Assembly (NCBI GenBank): GCA_964017185.1
Contig: OZ024877.1
Coordinates: forward strand, 8,224,006-8,288,005
DNA length: 64,000 bases
Source of the DNA: Rugalucina vietnamica
Taxonomy: Eukaryota; Mollusca; Bivalvia; Lucinida; Lucinidae
Direction of reading: 5' to 3'
The notes beneath the pieces are model-generated. The model was given only the letters and a program-made list of their open reading frames with translations. It ran no database searches and had not been told where the DNA came from. This document shows positions 31,638 to 44,195 of this stretch, piece after piece. Numbering within the stretch: position 1 is the stretch's first letter; every line of letters begins with the position of its first letter. The position numbers were made by a program, and so were the translations under genes.

Positions 31638-32640
31638 ATGACGTTGACCTTTCTAATATGAATGTCAATGTCACTTATAACTGGCATTCAACTGCTGTGA
31701 TGTAATTACCATCGATAATACTAAGTTATTGTAGACCAGATTTACAGGTACAACATATATAAAATAGTATCCAAAATCGTTGTCGTTATGCAACTTTTGG
31801 TAATAATTACCCACAGGCTTTGACCTTTAACTACTGAGCTTGACCTTGAATATGATCAAACGATATGGCAGGAATAATTTTCGAAACTGGGCCAACGCCT
31901 TATAAATGAACATTTTAGTATATATAAAACCCTTGTTAGCATTAAGTGGCTACGGGATCGGTTTTCGTTGCATAAGCAACTCACAAATTGCATGGCAAGC
32001 ATCGAATCTAATAGTTGTATCATTTGACCTTGACCTTAAGCAGAAACAATAAATGTCGCAAGAACTATTTTCATAAATGATAAATGCAATACAACAGTTT
32101 GAGTTATCCCCATATTCATATTGATGTAAATAATGTAAAACTAGCATAAATAAAAACACAATAATTGAACTTTAGTGAGCTGTTTAAAGCATTGAAATTC
32201 GCCCCGGGGTTCCCATAAATCCCTGTTGCTATGGCAACTGTTTATGGTATGAAGGTGCGAATGACTAAAAAATTAAATCCCCAAAATATCAATTGAGCCG
32301 AAGTTTCATTATATACACTGTTTGCTTTTAAATGCACCGACATATAAGCCAAATGTCTGTATTTTTTCTAACAAATTTTGTCATAAATGACCTTGACCTT
32401 TCGAACTGGACTTTCAAGGTCATTTGGGAGTGATATCAAACATTGTCGGAATGTATTTGCCCTTAATGTTACCAGGTTTAAATTACGTGTATGTAAACAC
32501 ATAAAAGCTGCCACATTGGTATTTGCATGCACACCATAATTCCTGAGCCGTAACCTTTGACCTTTGACCTTGACATTGAAAGTTGATAGGAAAAAAATGA
32601 CAGGAAACATTTTTGAAATCTATACATGGTAACGAACATT
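31638..32640. repeat. Degenerate tandem repeat with TGACCTTGACC motifs
   Basis: TTGACCTTGACCTTAAG, TGACCTTGACCTTTCG and TTTGACCTTGACATTG recur at loose ~180-bp spacing with AACATTTTAGTATATA-like blocks between. An old array of the type seen at 9-10 kb. Confidence 0.5.
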
Positions 32641-33281
32641 TTGATATATAACACCCTGATTAACAAAGAAAGTCCACGGGAGAATTTTTCATCACAAAAG
32701 CAACTCTACTAATATGAAAGTAGGAATAGAAGTTACAGAGCCTCATAATTCATAATATGACAGATCTGAACTGTTAAAGCTGCTTTGTATCTGATCTTTG
32801 TTAATTTAATTGATAGTTATTTTGGATTCTTTAATATTTGCTTGCTTTGATTAGATTTTTTAAGGTATTGTTGTTGAATATTGCGTTCTCCTATAACATT
32901 GAAGTTATATAGACATCACTAACGAATGATCACAATTTGTTAGTTTTATGTGTATTTTCATTCAGTTTCAGTTAACCCATATTTGAAGAAAGGATTTTCC
33001 CATCAATATCAACTGGGTGAGTCCACTCTCATTTTAGGGGTGTTAGGGATGATTTTTATTTTTTTATCTCATTTTTCGATGAAATTTCTCTGTTCAAACA
33101 GAATAGCAACTGATGGGACGCCGCGTTCTGCGGCGTCACATCTGGGGCTATGCTGTTTGCCTATGTCCCAAAAGGCGGCCACTCAGTTACCCGAACTTAA
33201 GTCAAGATATGAAAACGTACATAAGGTTCAAACAGCACAAAAATTTGACTCCAAAACATAAATTATGTTATCATGGCCAAA
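32641..33281. other. No gene; end carries a repeat P fragment
   Basis: From about 33160 the sequence (GGCCACTCAGTTACCCGAAC ... AAACAGCACAAAAA) matches the second half of repeat P and leads straight into the 38-bp array. The rest is unassigned. Confidence 0.5.
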
Positions 33282-34090
33282 TAGTTACCCCGCAAAGGCA
33301 GTCTGTTATGATGGCCTGATAGTTACCCCGCATAGGCAGTCTGTTATGATGGCCTGATAGTTACCCCGCATAGGCAGTCTGTTATGATGGCCTGATAGTT
33401 ACCCCGCATAGGCAGTCTGTTATGATGGCCTGATAGTTATCCCGCATAGGCAGTCTGTTATGATGGCCTGATAGTTATCCCGCATAGGCAGTTTGTTATG
33501 ATGGCCTGATAGTTACCCCGCATAGGCAGTCTGTTATGATGGCCTGATAGTTACCCCGCATAGACAGTCTGTTATGATGGCCTGCTAGTTATCCCGCATA
33601 GGCAGTCTGTTATGATGGCCTGATAGTTATCCCGCATAGGCAGTCTGTTATGATGGCCTGATAGTTACCCCGCATAGGCAGTCTGTTATGATGGCCTGAT
33701 AGTTACCCCACATAGGCAGTCTGTTATAATGGTCTAACAGTTATCCCACATAGGCAGGCTGTTATGATGGCCTGATAGTTACCCCGCATAGGCAGTCTGT
33801 TATGATGGCCTGATAGTTACCCCGCATAGGCAGTCTGTTATGATGGCCTGCTAGTTATCCCGCATAGGCAGTCTGTTATGATGGCCTGCTAGTTATCCCG
33901 CATAGGCAGTCTGTTATGATGGCCTGATAGTTATCCCGCATAGGCAGTCTGTTATGATGGCCTGATAGTTATCCCGCATAGGCAGTTTGTTATGATGGCC
34001 TGATAGTTACCCCACATAGGCAGTCTGTTATAATGGTCTAACAGTTATCCCACATAGGCAGGCTGTTATGACGGCCAGACATTTATCCTG
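33282..34090. repeat. 38-bp minisatellite, about 21 copies
   Basis: Unit contains TTACCCCGCATAGGCAGTCT and GTTATGATGGCCTGATAG. Variants (TTATCCCGC, CTAGTT, AACAGTTATCCCACATAGG) recur in blocks, suggesting unequal exchange of multi-unit segments: the variant pair near 33725 repeats near 34030. Confidence 0.95.
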
Positions 34091-34385
34091 CATAGGATGG
34101 TCATTGTTGGTTAGTTAAATTATCCATCATGATGATGGCTGGTTTGGATGGTCACTTAGTTATCCTTAGACATTTTAATTTTAGGGTAGTCCAGCCAGGT
34201 GGGTGGGTTTGCAAGTTTGTTAAGCTTTTTATTTTGTATGAATTGGATTCTCTTTGTTAAGCATTTGAGAGGTACATGTAGGGTATCAAGTAGATAAAGG
34301 GGTAAGTTGATCTATATGGTCACACAGAAGGGTAGGATGGCATGCACATTTTTTTCCAGAAAGACAGACATGCACTAGTCTCTAC

Positions 34386-34745
34386 TTAAACTAAGATAGA
34401 AAGGTACAAGTAGGCAACAATCAGGAAAATGCGCAATCAGAAAGAGATTCCGACTAAAAAAACCGAGGTTGGTAAAAAATAACAGTCAGGTACTTATACC
34501 GTGAAAACATATCGTAAGCCATTTTCCCAATAGGTGGCCATTTAGTTACCAAAACTTAACTAAAATATGAAAACATACATAAGGTGCATACAGCACAAAA
34601 AATTAACATCAAGAATGAAACAATAAGCACCACCACAGAAGTATCACCTTGGAACAGTCGGTAATATAAAATTACTGGCGGGCTTAAACCAATTTTACAG
34701 GTACCAAATCTCACCCTCAGGTGCTGCAGTGGTTCACAACATTTA
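34386..34745. repeat. Repeat P, copy 2
   Basis: From AAGGTACAAGTAGGCAACAA through GGTACTTATACCGTGAAAAC, CCACAGAAGTATCACCTTGG and TTTTACAGGTACC to GCAGTGGTTCACAA. Direct duplicate of 34978-35345, ~590 bp apart. Confidence 0.8.
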
Positions 34746-34977
34746 GCTAGTTGTTCGGTCCTCGTGGTGAATCTCTAACTAGTCAATGAATCATCAATGA
34801 CAAATAAATCATGATAACCACCCTGATGAATCAAAAACGAGGACTCACAAATTGAGTAAGCTGCCCTACGATGGAGATCCCTGGGCGCCAAATAATTACT
34901 TAATCCGAAGCAAAAGAAAAACACCAGTTGAACCCCGGTGGGCCAAACAACAGACAAGAAGCCCCGGCCCCAACCAC

Positions 34978-35345
34978 TTAAAATGAGGTACAAGTAGGCA
35001 ACGATCAGGAAAAGGAGCAATCAGAAAAAGATCCACACTCCAAAAACCGAGGTGGGAAATAACTAAATTAACAATCAGGTACTTATACCATGAAAACACA
35101 TCGTAAGCCGAATGAGCAGCTATTTTCCCAATGTGTTGCCACTCAGTTACCTAAACTTAACTAAAAATATGATAACATACATAAGCCGCAAACAGCACAA
35201 AAAATAAACACCAAGACATAAAACAATAAGAACCACCACAGAAGTATCGCCTTGGAACGATCACTAATATGAAATTACTGGCAGGCTTAAACCGGTTTTA
35301 CAGGTACCTTACCTCACCATCAGCTTCTGCAGTGGTTCACAATAG
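34978..35345. repeat. Repeat P, copy 3 (uninterrupted reference)
   Basis: Same order as copy 2, including GGTACTTATACCATGAAAAC, the site where the LINE at 18-21 kb entered another copy. It runs into the 22-bp array. Confidence 0.8.
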
Positions 35346-35855
35346 CTTCTGTATTGGTTCACAATAGCTTCTGTATTGGTTCACAATAGCTTCTGTATTG
35401 GTTCACAATAGCTTCTGTATTGGTTCACAATAGCTTCTGTATTGGTTCACAATAGCTTCTGTATCGGTTCACAATAGCTTCTGTATTGGTTCACAATAGC
35501 TTCTGCACTGGCTCACAATAGCTTCTGTATTGGTTCACAATAGCTTCTGTATTGGTTCACAATAGCTTCTGCAATGGTTCACAATAGCTTCTGTATAGGT
35601 TCACAATAGCTTCTGTATTGGTTCACAATAGCTTCTGTATTGGTTCACAATAGCTTCTGTATTGGTTCACAATAGCTTCTGCAGTGGTTCACAATAGCTT
35701 CTGCAGTGGTTCACAATAGCTTCTGTATTGGTTCACAATAGCTTCTGTTTTGGTTCACAATAGCTTCTGTATTGATTCACAATAGCTCCTGCAGTGGTTC
35801 ACAATAGCTTCTGCAGTGGTTCACAATAGCTTCTGCAGTGGTTCACAATAGCTTT
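35320..35855. repeat. 22-bp minisatellite, about 24 copies
   Basis: Unit CTTCTGTATTGGTTCACAAT plus AG. A GCAGTGG variant is found at both borders, and TGTATTGG units fill most of the middle. The array grew from the last bases of repeat P. Confidence 0.95.
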
Positions 35856-36162
35856 AAGTGGGGGACCTAGAGTCTGACGCCCGACCTACCGGCATGCAAT
35901 TTAAGAAGGCATCATAGTTATCAATCATGATTTGGTTAAAAACTTAGCATGCAGACTGTCGCATAACACTTAAGTTTTATCCTATACGTCTGTAACGTGT
36001 AATGATTTTTCTGAACTGAAAAGAAAAATCATTCCTTCCTATAAGTTTCCAAAATTTGTAAACCAGTCATCATAAAATTCATGTTCCGAAAGGCCCTCGC
36101 GTAAAAGGATCTTTAGCCTAACATTAAAATTCGAAATCAATTCATAGTGTCTGCGATAAAAT

Positions 36163-36576
36163 TTAGAAAATGTTTTTTCCAAGTTTATGATACCGATAGC
36201 CCTGCTGGAGAAGTTTGGCTGTTAAACATTTACTTCGCGCATTGAAGTCCCCAACATGATTGCAGACACTAGCAAACCTAAAATTATACACCATAAGAAG
36301 CACTGCGAGGAACGTCACCATCCAAAAACGGAAAGTCAAAATCAAAGTCGTCAGGTTTATCATAAAAGAAGAAACAAATCCATTTGCAATGGAAAGATGT
36401 AAGTCTAAAAAGGGGGTTTCGGTATCTGTGGTGTTTGGTTTATTCAACTGTAGTTTAGGGGGATAAATTTGTTTGACCATGCCTTCAAAATAAGGATTGT
36501 CAATGTTCAAACCTAGAAGTCGAATTTTAATAAAATATAAACGTTTTGATCCTTTGGAAGCAGTGAAAACGTTCAA
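36163..36576 (-). pseudogene. Penelope-like retroelement RT remnant
   Basis: TPFLDLHLSIANGFVSS, then in another frame YDKPDDFDF and LDGDVPRSASYGV, then CNHVGDFNARSKCLTAKLLQ and QGYRYHKL. The spacing of FLDL, Y.KP.D and the later F.R...L...LL..GY matches the end of RT in Penelope-like elements as I know them. The frame is broken, so it is dead. The 5' codons come from the adjacent dispersed repeat. Assignment is by motif only. Confidence 0.55.
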
Positions 36577-37000
36577 AGGGAGGTAGTATGGACCATATTG
36601 CGCAATTTCGGTTACTGAACCCTAATCAGTGGCCCTTTATAAACCGGCGAAGATAGCCAGATACTTGTAAATTTCAAAACTTTTCACAATGGATGTCTAA
36701 ATCAAAGACACATGCCTAAACGGGGTCAAATAATAAAACATTGTTTAGAATATGGCACTAAACGAACGATATTGATACTCTGAATATTCTCACCGAAAGA
36801 AATTATATAATCTGCACTATGGATGATGTACGGGGAGACTTTTTAGGGCCGCCACACGGCACAACGCCAGCTGCAGTAATAGCAAATAAAATATAAACGT
36901 TTGATCCTTTGGAAGCAGTGAAAACGTTCAAAGAAGGTAGTATGGACCATTTTGTACAATTTCGGGTATTGAACCCTCATCAGTGGCCCTTTATAATTCG
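36535..37000 (-). repeat. Dispersed repeat, two copies, beside the Penelope-like remnant
   Basis: Two blocks (36535-36660, 36890-37000) share CCTTTGGAAGCAGTGAAAAC, GTAGTATGGACCAT, CAATTTCGG and CAGTGGCCCTTTATAA. They are reverse complements of the 16.6-17.1 kb and 60.06-60.21 kb copies. A GGGCCGCCACACGGCACAA block between them is also shared with 16790-16800. Confidence 0.6.
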
Positions 37001-37627
37001 ACGACCCTTTATAAAAGCCTCGATAACTAACATCAGCTTGATTGTCATGGTTAAGCTCTTCCGAAGCAGTATAAAAATAATCAGTTACGAGAGGGGTATT
37101 GTACCCATCGGGATTCCAACAATTTATATTTGTTTGAATTGATACTTTTAAAACGTCCCAGTCAACAGCTAATGGCCATGTCGGGACGCTGCCTCCATTT
37201 ATGGGACTTTTAAAATTAGGACGTCATGGCCCATAAAGTGCTTCAAATATAAGCACCCAACTAAACCAACAAGGCTTATATGTGTGGATAGTGTAACTTG
37301 AACTTCTTTTCCTGGGCAGGCTCAGACCTGAGCGGTTAACCACTAATCAGATGGCCAGTCAGTAGCGAAAAAGCTTTGCCTGGAGGCACAAGTAACCCAT
37401 CTATTTCTTTTGACCCCAATGGGCGGGGGCCCGTTTTCCCACCCGACCATCCTTAAATTTGTCTGTATAACCGTTGGTTCCTAATCTAATATAAATATTA
37501 TCCAGGAGAAAGGATAAGGCGTCGCATACATTCTGACATGACCAACGTGTATAATATCGACTTTGGTCAGAGGAAGTGAAAAAAGCTTTTCTGTCATTAC
37601 AGGCCGAATAAAGTGAACCATAGTTTT
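37001..37627. other. No gene; short dispersed-repeat motif
   Basis: GTCCCAGTCAACAGCTAATG at about 37158 recurs near 50616 and 56819 and, partly, near 45985 and 47985, marking a dispersed repeat of unknown type. Otherwise unassigned. Confidence 0.4.
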
Positions 37628-40133
37628 TAGCTCACCGGAACCGTTAGGCTCACAAGGTGAGCTTTTAGTGTACCCATGCTCCGCCGTCCGTCGTCGTTGT
37701 TGTCGTTCACACTTTTCAAACATCTTCTTCTCTGAAACCCCTGGGCCAATCAAAGCCAAACTTCATGTGGAGCATCCTTAGGAAGGGGGAACAAAAATAT
37801 ATAAATGTTCGAGGACACATGACCAAGATGGCCGCAATTGCTATAAAAATGATCTTGAAACTTGGCATGTCGCATTTAGGACTCAAGCTCTACAAAAGTT
37901 ATATAAACCATGGCTCTTGGATGACCTTGACCTGTTTTACGGCAAGGTCAACTGAGGTCGCCAATACATTTGAATGGGAAAAAGTAGTAAAATGTAATTA
38001 AGTGTGAGAAAACTTGCTGGGAGTATGCAAATGGACAGAAGATTTATGTTTATGAAAAACAAATTGTCCCCAAGGGGTTGTCTGTCCCTCCCCCGGCACT
38101 ATATACACTGAAAAAAATTATAAGAGGCCACTTTTCAAACTCATTTTTTGTGTCTAAGCCGTGTTCAAAATTTCACGATTTTTTACCTAAAGACGTGTTT
38201 TTCAAGTAAGTCAAGTTCCAAAGTGTTCAGAAATAATTTTCTTTCACTAAACGCATTTTTGGAGGAAAAATGCAAAAATCAATGTTTCTGAATAAAAAAT
38301 TGGATATTGCACAACATTTATTGAAATGAGGTACGGGTGTCATCAAAGGGGCCCTTCCGGCTTGGAAAAACATCAAATATTCGAATTTTCTCTACAGGTA
38401 GACTTTTTACACATTTTTAAAATCGCTGTTTTTGAGATTTTTTGGAAAATTCATAAATGTGCCTTTTAAACATGTTAATCCCTGTTAATTTCACTTGATA
38501 AGGCCTGGAAATGAGAGATGTAATCCGAATTAGCTGTTTTAGACTATTTTCGAGGACAAACAGGTCACGGCGGCCGCACACTTCCGGTTTCAATGCCAAT
38601 TTTTATCGAACAAAATAACGAAATTGGTGGATGATTTTTTTTAATTTTCAAAGTTGATCGGAGTCTAGTATTAGACCTTAATAATCGCTGAAAATTTCAA
38701 TTCCATACTGCTGATAATAATGCAACCAGAGATGAACAAAGTTTGTATGCAAATTGCCTGCAAAAATCTGAATTCCTGTTATTGAAGTTATTGCGTTCTT
38801 GCATGTACAAAACAGAAACGAAGATTCTTATTGCAGCAACACATCTGACTTAATTTTATCTTGCATCATGGCAGTCAGTAGCACTTTCAAATAAATTAAA
38901 ATGTAAAAACACAACGTCATAATATGACATTTAATTTGATGTTAATAAAGTGTGACTTTTTGAAAAGGGGGTACCTTTACTCATGCTTCGTCTGTGTGAG
39001 AAATATCACGCATTTTGGAATGCAGAAACTGACAGAGACACTGTAAGACATTGTTGTTTTCATTTGATCATGAATTTTAATTGATCGTATTTTACTTTCT
39101 GAACCAGAAGCAAAAATATGAGGTGGCCTCTTATAACTTTTTTTCAGTGTACATGTACCTGTATTTGGCCATAATATTCAAACATTTTCTACTATGAAAC
39201 CGCTTGGCCAATCCAAGCTAAACTTCATGTTTAGGAAGGGGGAATGAAAGTTTGAATAAATGGTCAAGGTCACAGACCAAGCTTGCCGCCATGGCTATAA
39301 ATAGCAAAAACCTTTAAAAATCTTCTTCTCCAGAACCAGAAGACCTATGATTTTTAAGCTTGACATGAAGCATCAGGCAATGGAGATCTACAAAATTTGT
39401 ATAAATCATGACCCTGGGATGACCTTGACCTATTTACGGCAAGGTCAACCTAGGTCGTCTATGCATTTGAATGGGGAAAATTGTTAAAATGGGATTTGAA
39501 GGCCAAAACTTGCAGGAAATTGGTAAATTAACTGGAGATTTAATATTATGAAAAGAATTTGGACCCCAGGGGTGGGTCTGCTCCTGCGCTGAGGCATTAT
39601 ACACGTATATAACCATAATATTCAAAGATCTTCTCTTAAACCGCTTGGCCAATAAAAGTCGAATTTTATAAGAACCATCTGTATGAGGGGGGAGGGGAAC
39701 CAATGTGATTATAAAGAAACCAGGACACATGGCCAAGAGGGCCGTCGTGCCAATATATATGGTAAAAAACCCCTGCAAAAATCTTCTTTGCAGGAACTGC
39801 TGAACCTATTGCAACGAAACTTGATATGTAGCGATTAGAGTTTAGAGTACTACAATTTATGTATAAAACATGATCCTGTGATGACCTTGACTGATTTAAC
39901 GGCAAGGTCAACATAGGTCACATATGTAGAAAACTGTTAAAATGACACTGAAGGTAAAAACGTTCAAGAAATGGGCATGTGGACAGAATATTTATGAATT
40001 TGAAAAAGAAATTAACCTCAGGGGTTGTTCTGACCCTGTCTGTATACATGCATATGACATTTATAGTCAAACAAGTTTATTGGTGTATACCTCAGATCTC
40101 AGGTGAGCGTTTACAGGACCATTGGTCCTCTGG
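37628..40133 (-). mobile_element. Array element (as 23394-24910), reverse orientation
   Basis: Starts TTTTTAGCTCACCGGAACCG / GGCTCACAAGGTGAGCTT and ends CTCAGGTGAGCG ... AGGACCATTGGTCCTCTGG, the mirror of the 23.4-24.9 kb ends. Units share GATGACCTTGACC, ACGGCAAGGTCAAC and AAATCTTCTTCTCCAGAACC. Interrupted by the TA-flanked element at 38106-39149. Confidence 0.65.
38106..39149. mobile_element. TA-flanked TIR transposon (1044 bp), Tc1/mariner-type MITE
   Basis: CACTGAAAAAAATTATAAGA plus GGCCAC at the left is inverted at the right with one extra base. Both ends are bordered by TA. No transposase frame. TA target use and the size suggest a non-autonomous Tc1/mariner-superfamily element. Confidence 0.75.
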
Positions 40134-40415
40134 TAAATACATTTGCATACGTACAATGCGCAAATTATAAACGACTGTACTAGACCTGAGGTCGAGTTGA
40201 CTCACGAAACGAGTTGGTACCAGGCCAAATTGACCCGCTTCTATCCTCGACCTGGGTCTTGGTGTGGTTCATATATACGTTACTTAAAGAGCAGTCACAC
40301 AAAAAAGCGCTAAAGGGAAACGCGCCCCGGGATTATGAAAAATCTCAATACACTGAACATTTTGGACGTATATAATTCATTTGCTTCGTAGCATATTAGC
40401 AGTCGCACATTAGCG
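40134..40415. other. No gene recognised
   Basis: Unique-looking flank of the LINE insertion, ending at its target duplication. Confidence 0.4.
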
Positions 40416-40755
40416 TGGGCTGGACGTTTAGTTTAAACATATTTATTGCTCTTATTAAGCATGGGGTTGGGCCACAAGTTTTTCCAACATTAGTTACGGC
40501 CATTCCCCTACAGTGTACATACAAAACGTAGAAAAGCGACATATAATAACTTTAAGAAAGCTTCATCAAGAATATGATAAACGGTGAAGAACGATGAATG
40601 ATAATAATAAACTCAGTATGGTTTTGAGATGAGGAATGATTATGAATGTGGTGTGGATGAAAAACATGATAAGACGGCCTTGGTGGTTTAGCGTTTTTTT
40701 TTTATATTTTTGAAAGCATATTTAGAATCTTGCTTTTAGAGTGTTACCATTGGTT

Positions 40756-41927
40756 TTATGTGCCATCGAAGCGTGATGATGTCCGAATAAAATTGTGGAC
40801 AGCCTCAAAAATAGTTCGATTGTCTTCTTCAGTTAGGTTAGAATTTCCAGACATCAAAAGTTCAACTGATAAAGGATGATATGTCCTCAATTTTTGGAAT
40901 AACTCCATACGCTGGTCATTATACTTATGACATTTAAAAAGGTAATGCTCAGCATTTTCTGGTTCCTGAAGACAACTGCAAAATGAATCAGGGCGCAAGA
41001 AGTTATTAAACAAATCCAGATTTAGATTGCTGCAATTATTGCGCATCCGCGCATGCAGAACAGATAGACGTCTGTTACCAGCTATGTAGTAACTTGGTAC
41101 TTTAAGGTTTATACTGGATATACGCTTTTGTTGGTATTTAAATGACTGAATAGAGTTCGAATCCTTCGGCGTATTGTCGGCTGCGTTCCAAAGACTAATG
41201 GATGAAGAGATGCATGATTTTTTAAAAATTTCTGTACGAGCGAATGGAATTGAATAGTTATGCATATTTCTAAGAGGGTAGTTTGATACATCTCTGACCA
41301 AGGGTGGAATCAGATCAGAAATATAATTTGGCACTTGACCCTGATGGACTTTAAACATGAAATTTAGCTTTTGTTGTTTTCTTCTTTCCGAAAGTGAAAC
41401 CCATCCACATTCTTTATATAAGTTTTCTAAGGAGTCAGATCTGGTCAGCCCAGTAACGATTCTGGCTGCTTCATTTTGAATTTTGTCAAGCATTTCAGCG
41501 TTTTGGACGGAACAACCATCCCAAACTGAGGAGGCGTATTCCAAAGTCGGTAGAAGATAAGAATTTTAAGTGAGAATTTTAATTTACGCATAATACCTAA
41601 TACTTTTGCTGCTGAGCTTTTAACATTATATAAATGGTCTGTCCATTTACCATTGAAGGAAAGGGTAAGTCCTAAATGCTTGTGACTTTCTACAAATTTA
41701 ATAAAGGTATTCTCAAATTTAAGGAGTGGCATATAAATTAGATTCTTTAATGTAAACAAAATCGCTTCTGTTTTTGAGGGATTAAAAGTAACAAGCCATT
41801 GTTTAGCCCACTGAGATAATGATATTAGATCATGATTTATAAGACCTTGAATGTCGTCTAAGCTTGATGCAGAATAGAAAAGAGAGCTATCATCAGCGAA
41901 GAGGCGTGTTAGGCTAAGAAGAGAATC
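40756..41927 (-). pseudogene. CR1-like LINE, RT catalytic box to C-terminus
   Basis: Begins just after the 1.2-kb insertion with DSLLSLTRLFADDSSLFYSA, where FADD is the catalytic box in CR1-type RTs, then QWAKQWLVTFNPSKTEAILF. A frameshift near 41545 moves reading to EYASSVWDGCSVQNAEMLDK and IQNEAARIVTGL. A tail with CSCLQEPENAEHYLFKCHKY, the terminal knuckle, ends at a stop near 40756. Not functional. Confidence 0.85.
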
Positions 41928-43135
41928 CACTCCTACATCCATCGCCAGTTTTCAGAGTTTTTTGCTGTTTTTTCTAATCTTTAAGGTTGTCACAATAAAT
42001 TCTTATAAAGAAGATAATTGCTTTACTGCAGTGAGAAAACAAGATATAGAGCTTGAATCTGGCCACCTGTTTGTTTCAAGAATTAGATGAAATATGCCAT
42101 TAACTTCTATTTTGCTCTTTGTCTCAATATTAGACAATGGACACAGTGTCTGCTCAGACTAAATGAAACTCTGATCTGAGTCTATAAAGATATTAAGGTG
42201 GCATTTTTCCCATATTGAGACTTTCAGTTTTTATGCATGTGCATACTTTCTGCATTTTTACCAAACTATTTTAGGTACCCACATGTTGAGTACCCACTGG
42301 CAATTACTGAGCACACAGAGTGTGAAATTCTTTAATTTATGAATACACATTGTACATACAAATAACTTGAACACCAACAATTCCATGAGAACCCCAAGAC
42401 CACGCCAGTTTCATACGACCAGTTTCAGTCTTGACTCATAATTTAGGACCCAGCTTATTCTGAATACCCACAATTTTGTGTGATTGAATTTTGTGAACAT
42501 TCTTACAGTGAAGACCAACATAACTTGCCCATGCGTTTTGTAACAATACAATACAGTTCTAACATTTTCAATATCCCAAATTATTTATATGCACTTTTGA
42601 ATACCCACTTATTTTGAATACACTCAAATTTGAAGACTCATAAATATTTTGAGTGCCACAACTTTATGTAATAACATCTTGCTAAAATATCTATATCTAC
42701 TAATTGCCACCAATTTTCAGGGCCTACAAATTTGATCATCCACACTTTTGAATACCCACATATTTTGAGTACCAACAAAGTTGAAGACCACAAAATGTAC
42801 CTGCCCATAATTTGAGAAAATAAAGTTTAAAAAGCTTAAAGAAATTTAAAAGTGCTCCCAAATTTTAGATACCCACAATTGTGAGTAACCATATAAATTA
42901 GTACCCACAGACTTAATATATGAAATTTCTTACACAAAATGGTCCAAGCGAAAAGAAAAAAATCTGAAACCTCTAGAAATCTGATATCGTACACCTGGAG
43001 ACTGTTGCTCTTGTTATTTTCACAGTTTACTGATAATGATGATAAAAGCTGAAAGCTACAAGATATTTTCTGAGATTTATTGCCCAATTGTGCCAGCTCC
43101 ATTGGAGCTATATTTTGGCGATAGATGTAGGAGTG
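41928..43135. mobile_element. 1208-bp TIR element, TSD AATC, inserted in the LINE
   Basis: CACTCCTACATCCATCGCCA at the left. The right end is its inverse with one change. AATC lies at 41924-41927 and 43136-43139. Deleting one repeat and the element makes the LINE read ...NDIADSLLSLTRLFADD... in frame. The interior holds a worn array of TTTGAGTACCCACAA-like units and no transposase. CACT ends with a short duplication faintly recall CACTA/EnSpm; unproven. Confidence 0.85.
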
Positions 43136-44195
43136 AATCTGCGATATCGTTCACGTAAATAAGGAATAGCAGCGGGCCTAAGACAGAGCCCTGTGGGACA
43201 CCTGCATTTATAGGTTTCGGACTGGAGATGCATCCTCTAATTATAACCTTTTGTTGCCGTTCCGAAAGATAGTCGGTTAGCCACTTAAGAAATTCTCCAT
43301 CGATGCCATGCTGTTTAAGCTTGAAAATAAGACCTTTATGCCAGACGCTGTCGAACGCCTTTGAGACGTCGCAGAATACCATGCATGAAAATTGTTGATT
43401 ATCAAAACTTTGACAAATGTTATGGTAAATATCAATTAGTTGGAAAACAGTTGAGTGTTGTGGAAGAAATCCAGACTGGTATTTATATAATAGATTGTTG
43501 GTAAGTAAATGATTATACAGATTCTTGAAGGCTATGCGTTCTTGTATTTTGCTTAAATTGCTAAGAAGGGCGATCGGGCGATAATTTGAAGGGGAAGATT
43601 TGTCTCCCTTTTTTTGGAATTGGAACCAAACCGGAAGTTTTCCAGATATCGGGAAATATGCCTTCAGAAAAAGAGCGATTTAACAAAATTGCGAGCGGTT
43701 TAGATATGCTTTTGGAAACTGATTTTAGCATTCGATTACTAATTCCATCTAGACCATTTGCTTTGTTGGGATTTAGTGTTTGTATCAACAATTCTAGTTC
43801 GTTTTCAGTACAAGAGACTTGGCGAAGCGAATTTTGAGATTTACAAAGGAAAGGCGGCAAGGTCGTATTACGATCATCCACATTTGAAATTGAAGAAAAA
43901 TACTCATTCAAGCATTCGGCCTTCTCTTCATCAGAAAAATGAAATTGTTTCTCGCCGGATGGTAGTGTAGAACACAAAGGGGGGATAGCAGAAGATGAAT
44001 TTTCATTTTTAACGAAATGCCTCACAACTTGCCAAAATTTACGTCTATCATTTTTCTGGAAATCTGATATGAATAACTCAAGATTATTATAAAATAATTC
44101 TTTGGCTTGCTTTTTTTGATTATTGACTGTATTTCTAACTTTTTTGAATGATTTCCAATCGGAGGTTTTACCTGATTTTATTGCCTTTGTTTTAA
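43136..44195 (-). pseudogene. CR1-like LINE, linker and N-terminal half of RT
   Basis: Starts at the TTAA junction with KTKAIKSGKTSDWKSFKKVR, then FQKNDRRKFWQVVRHFVKNE and LNPNKANGLDGISNRMLKSV. A one-base slip in an A/G run near 43610 shifts the frame. Reading resumes with NYRPIALLSNLSKIQE, YQSGFLPQHSTVFQL, the motif CDVSKAFDSVWHKGLIFKL and GVPQGSVLGPLLFLIYVNDI, ending at the 1.2-kb insertion. Confidence 0.87.

Noticed and set aside
33282-35855. CRISPR-like regular arrays (38-bp and 22-bp)
   Set aside because: Units are directly adjacent with no unique spacers, and the setting is a eukaryotic genome; they are minisatellites.
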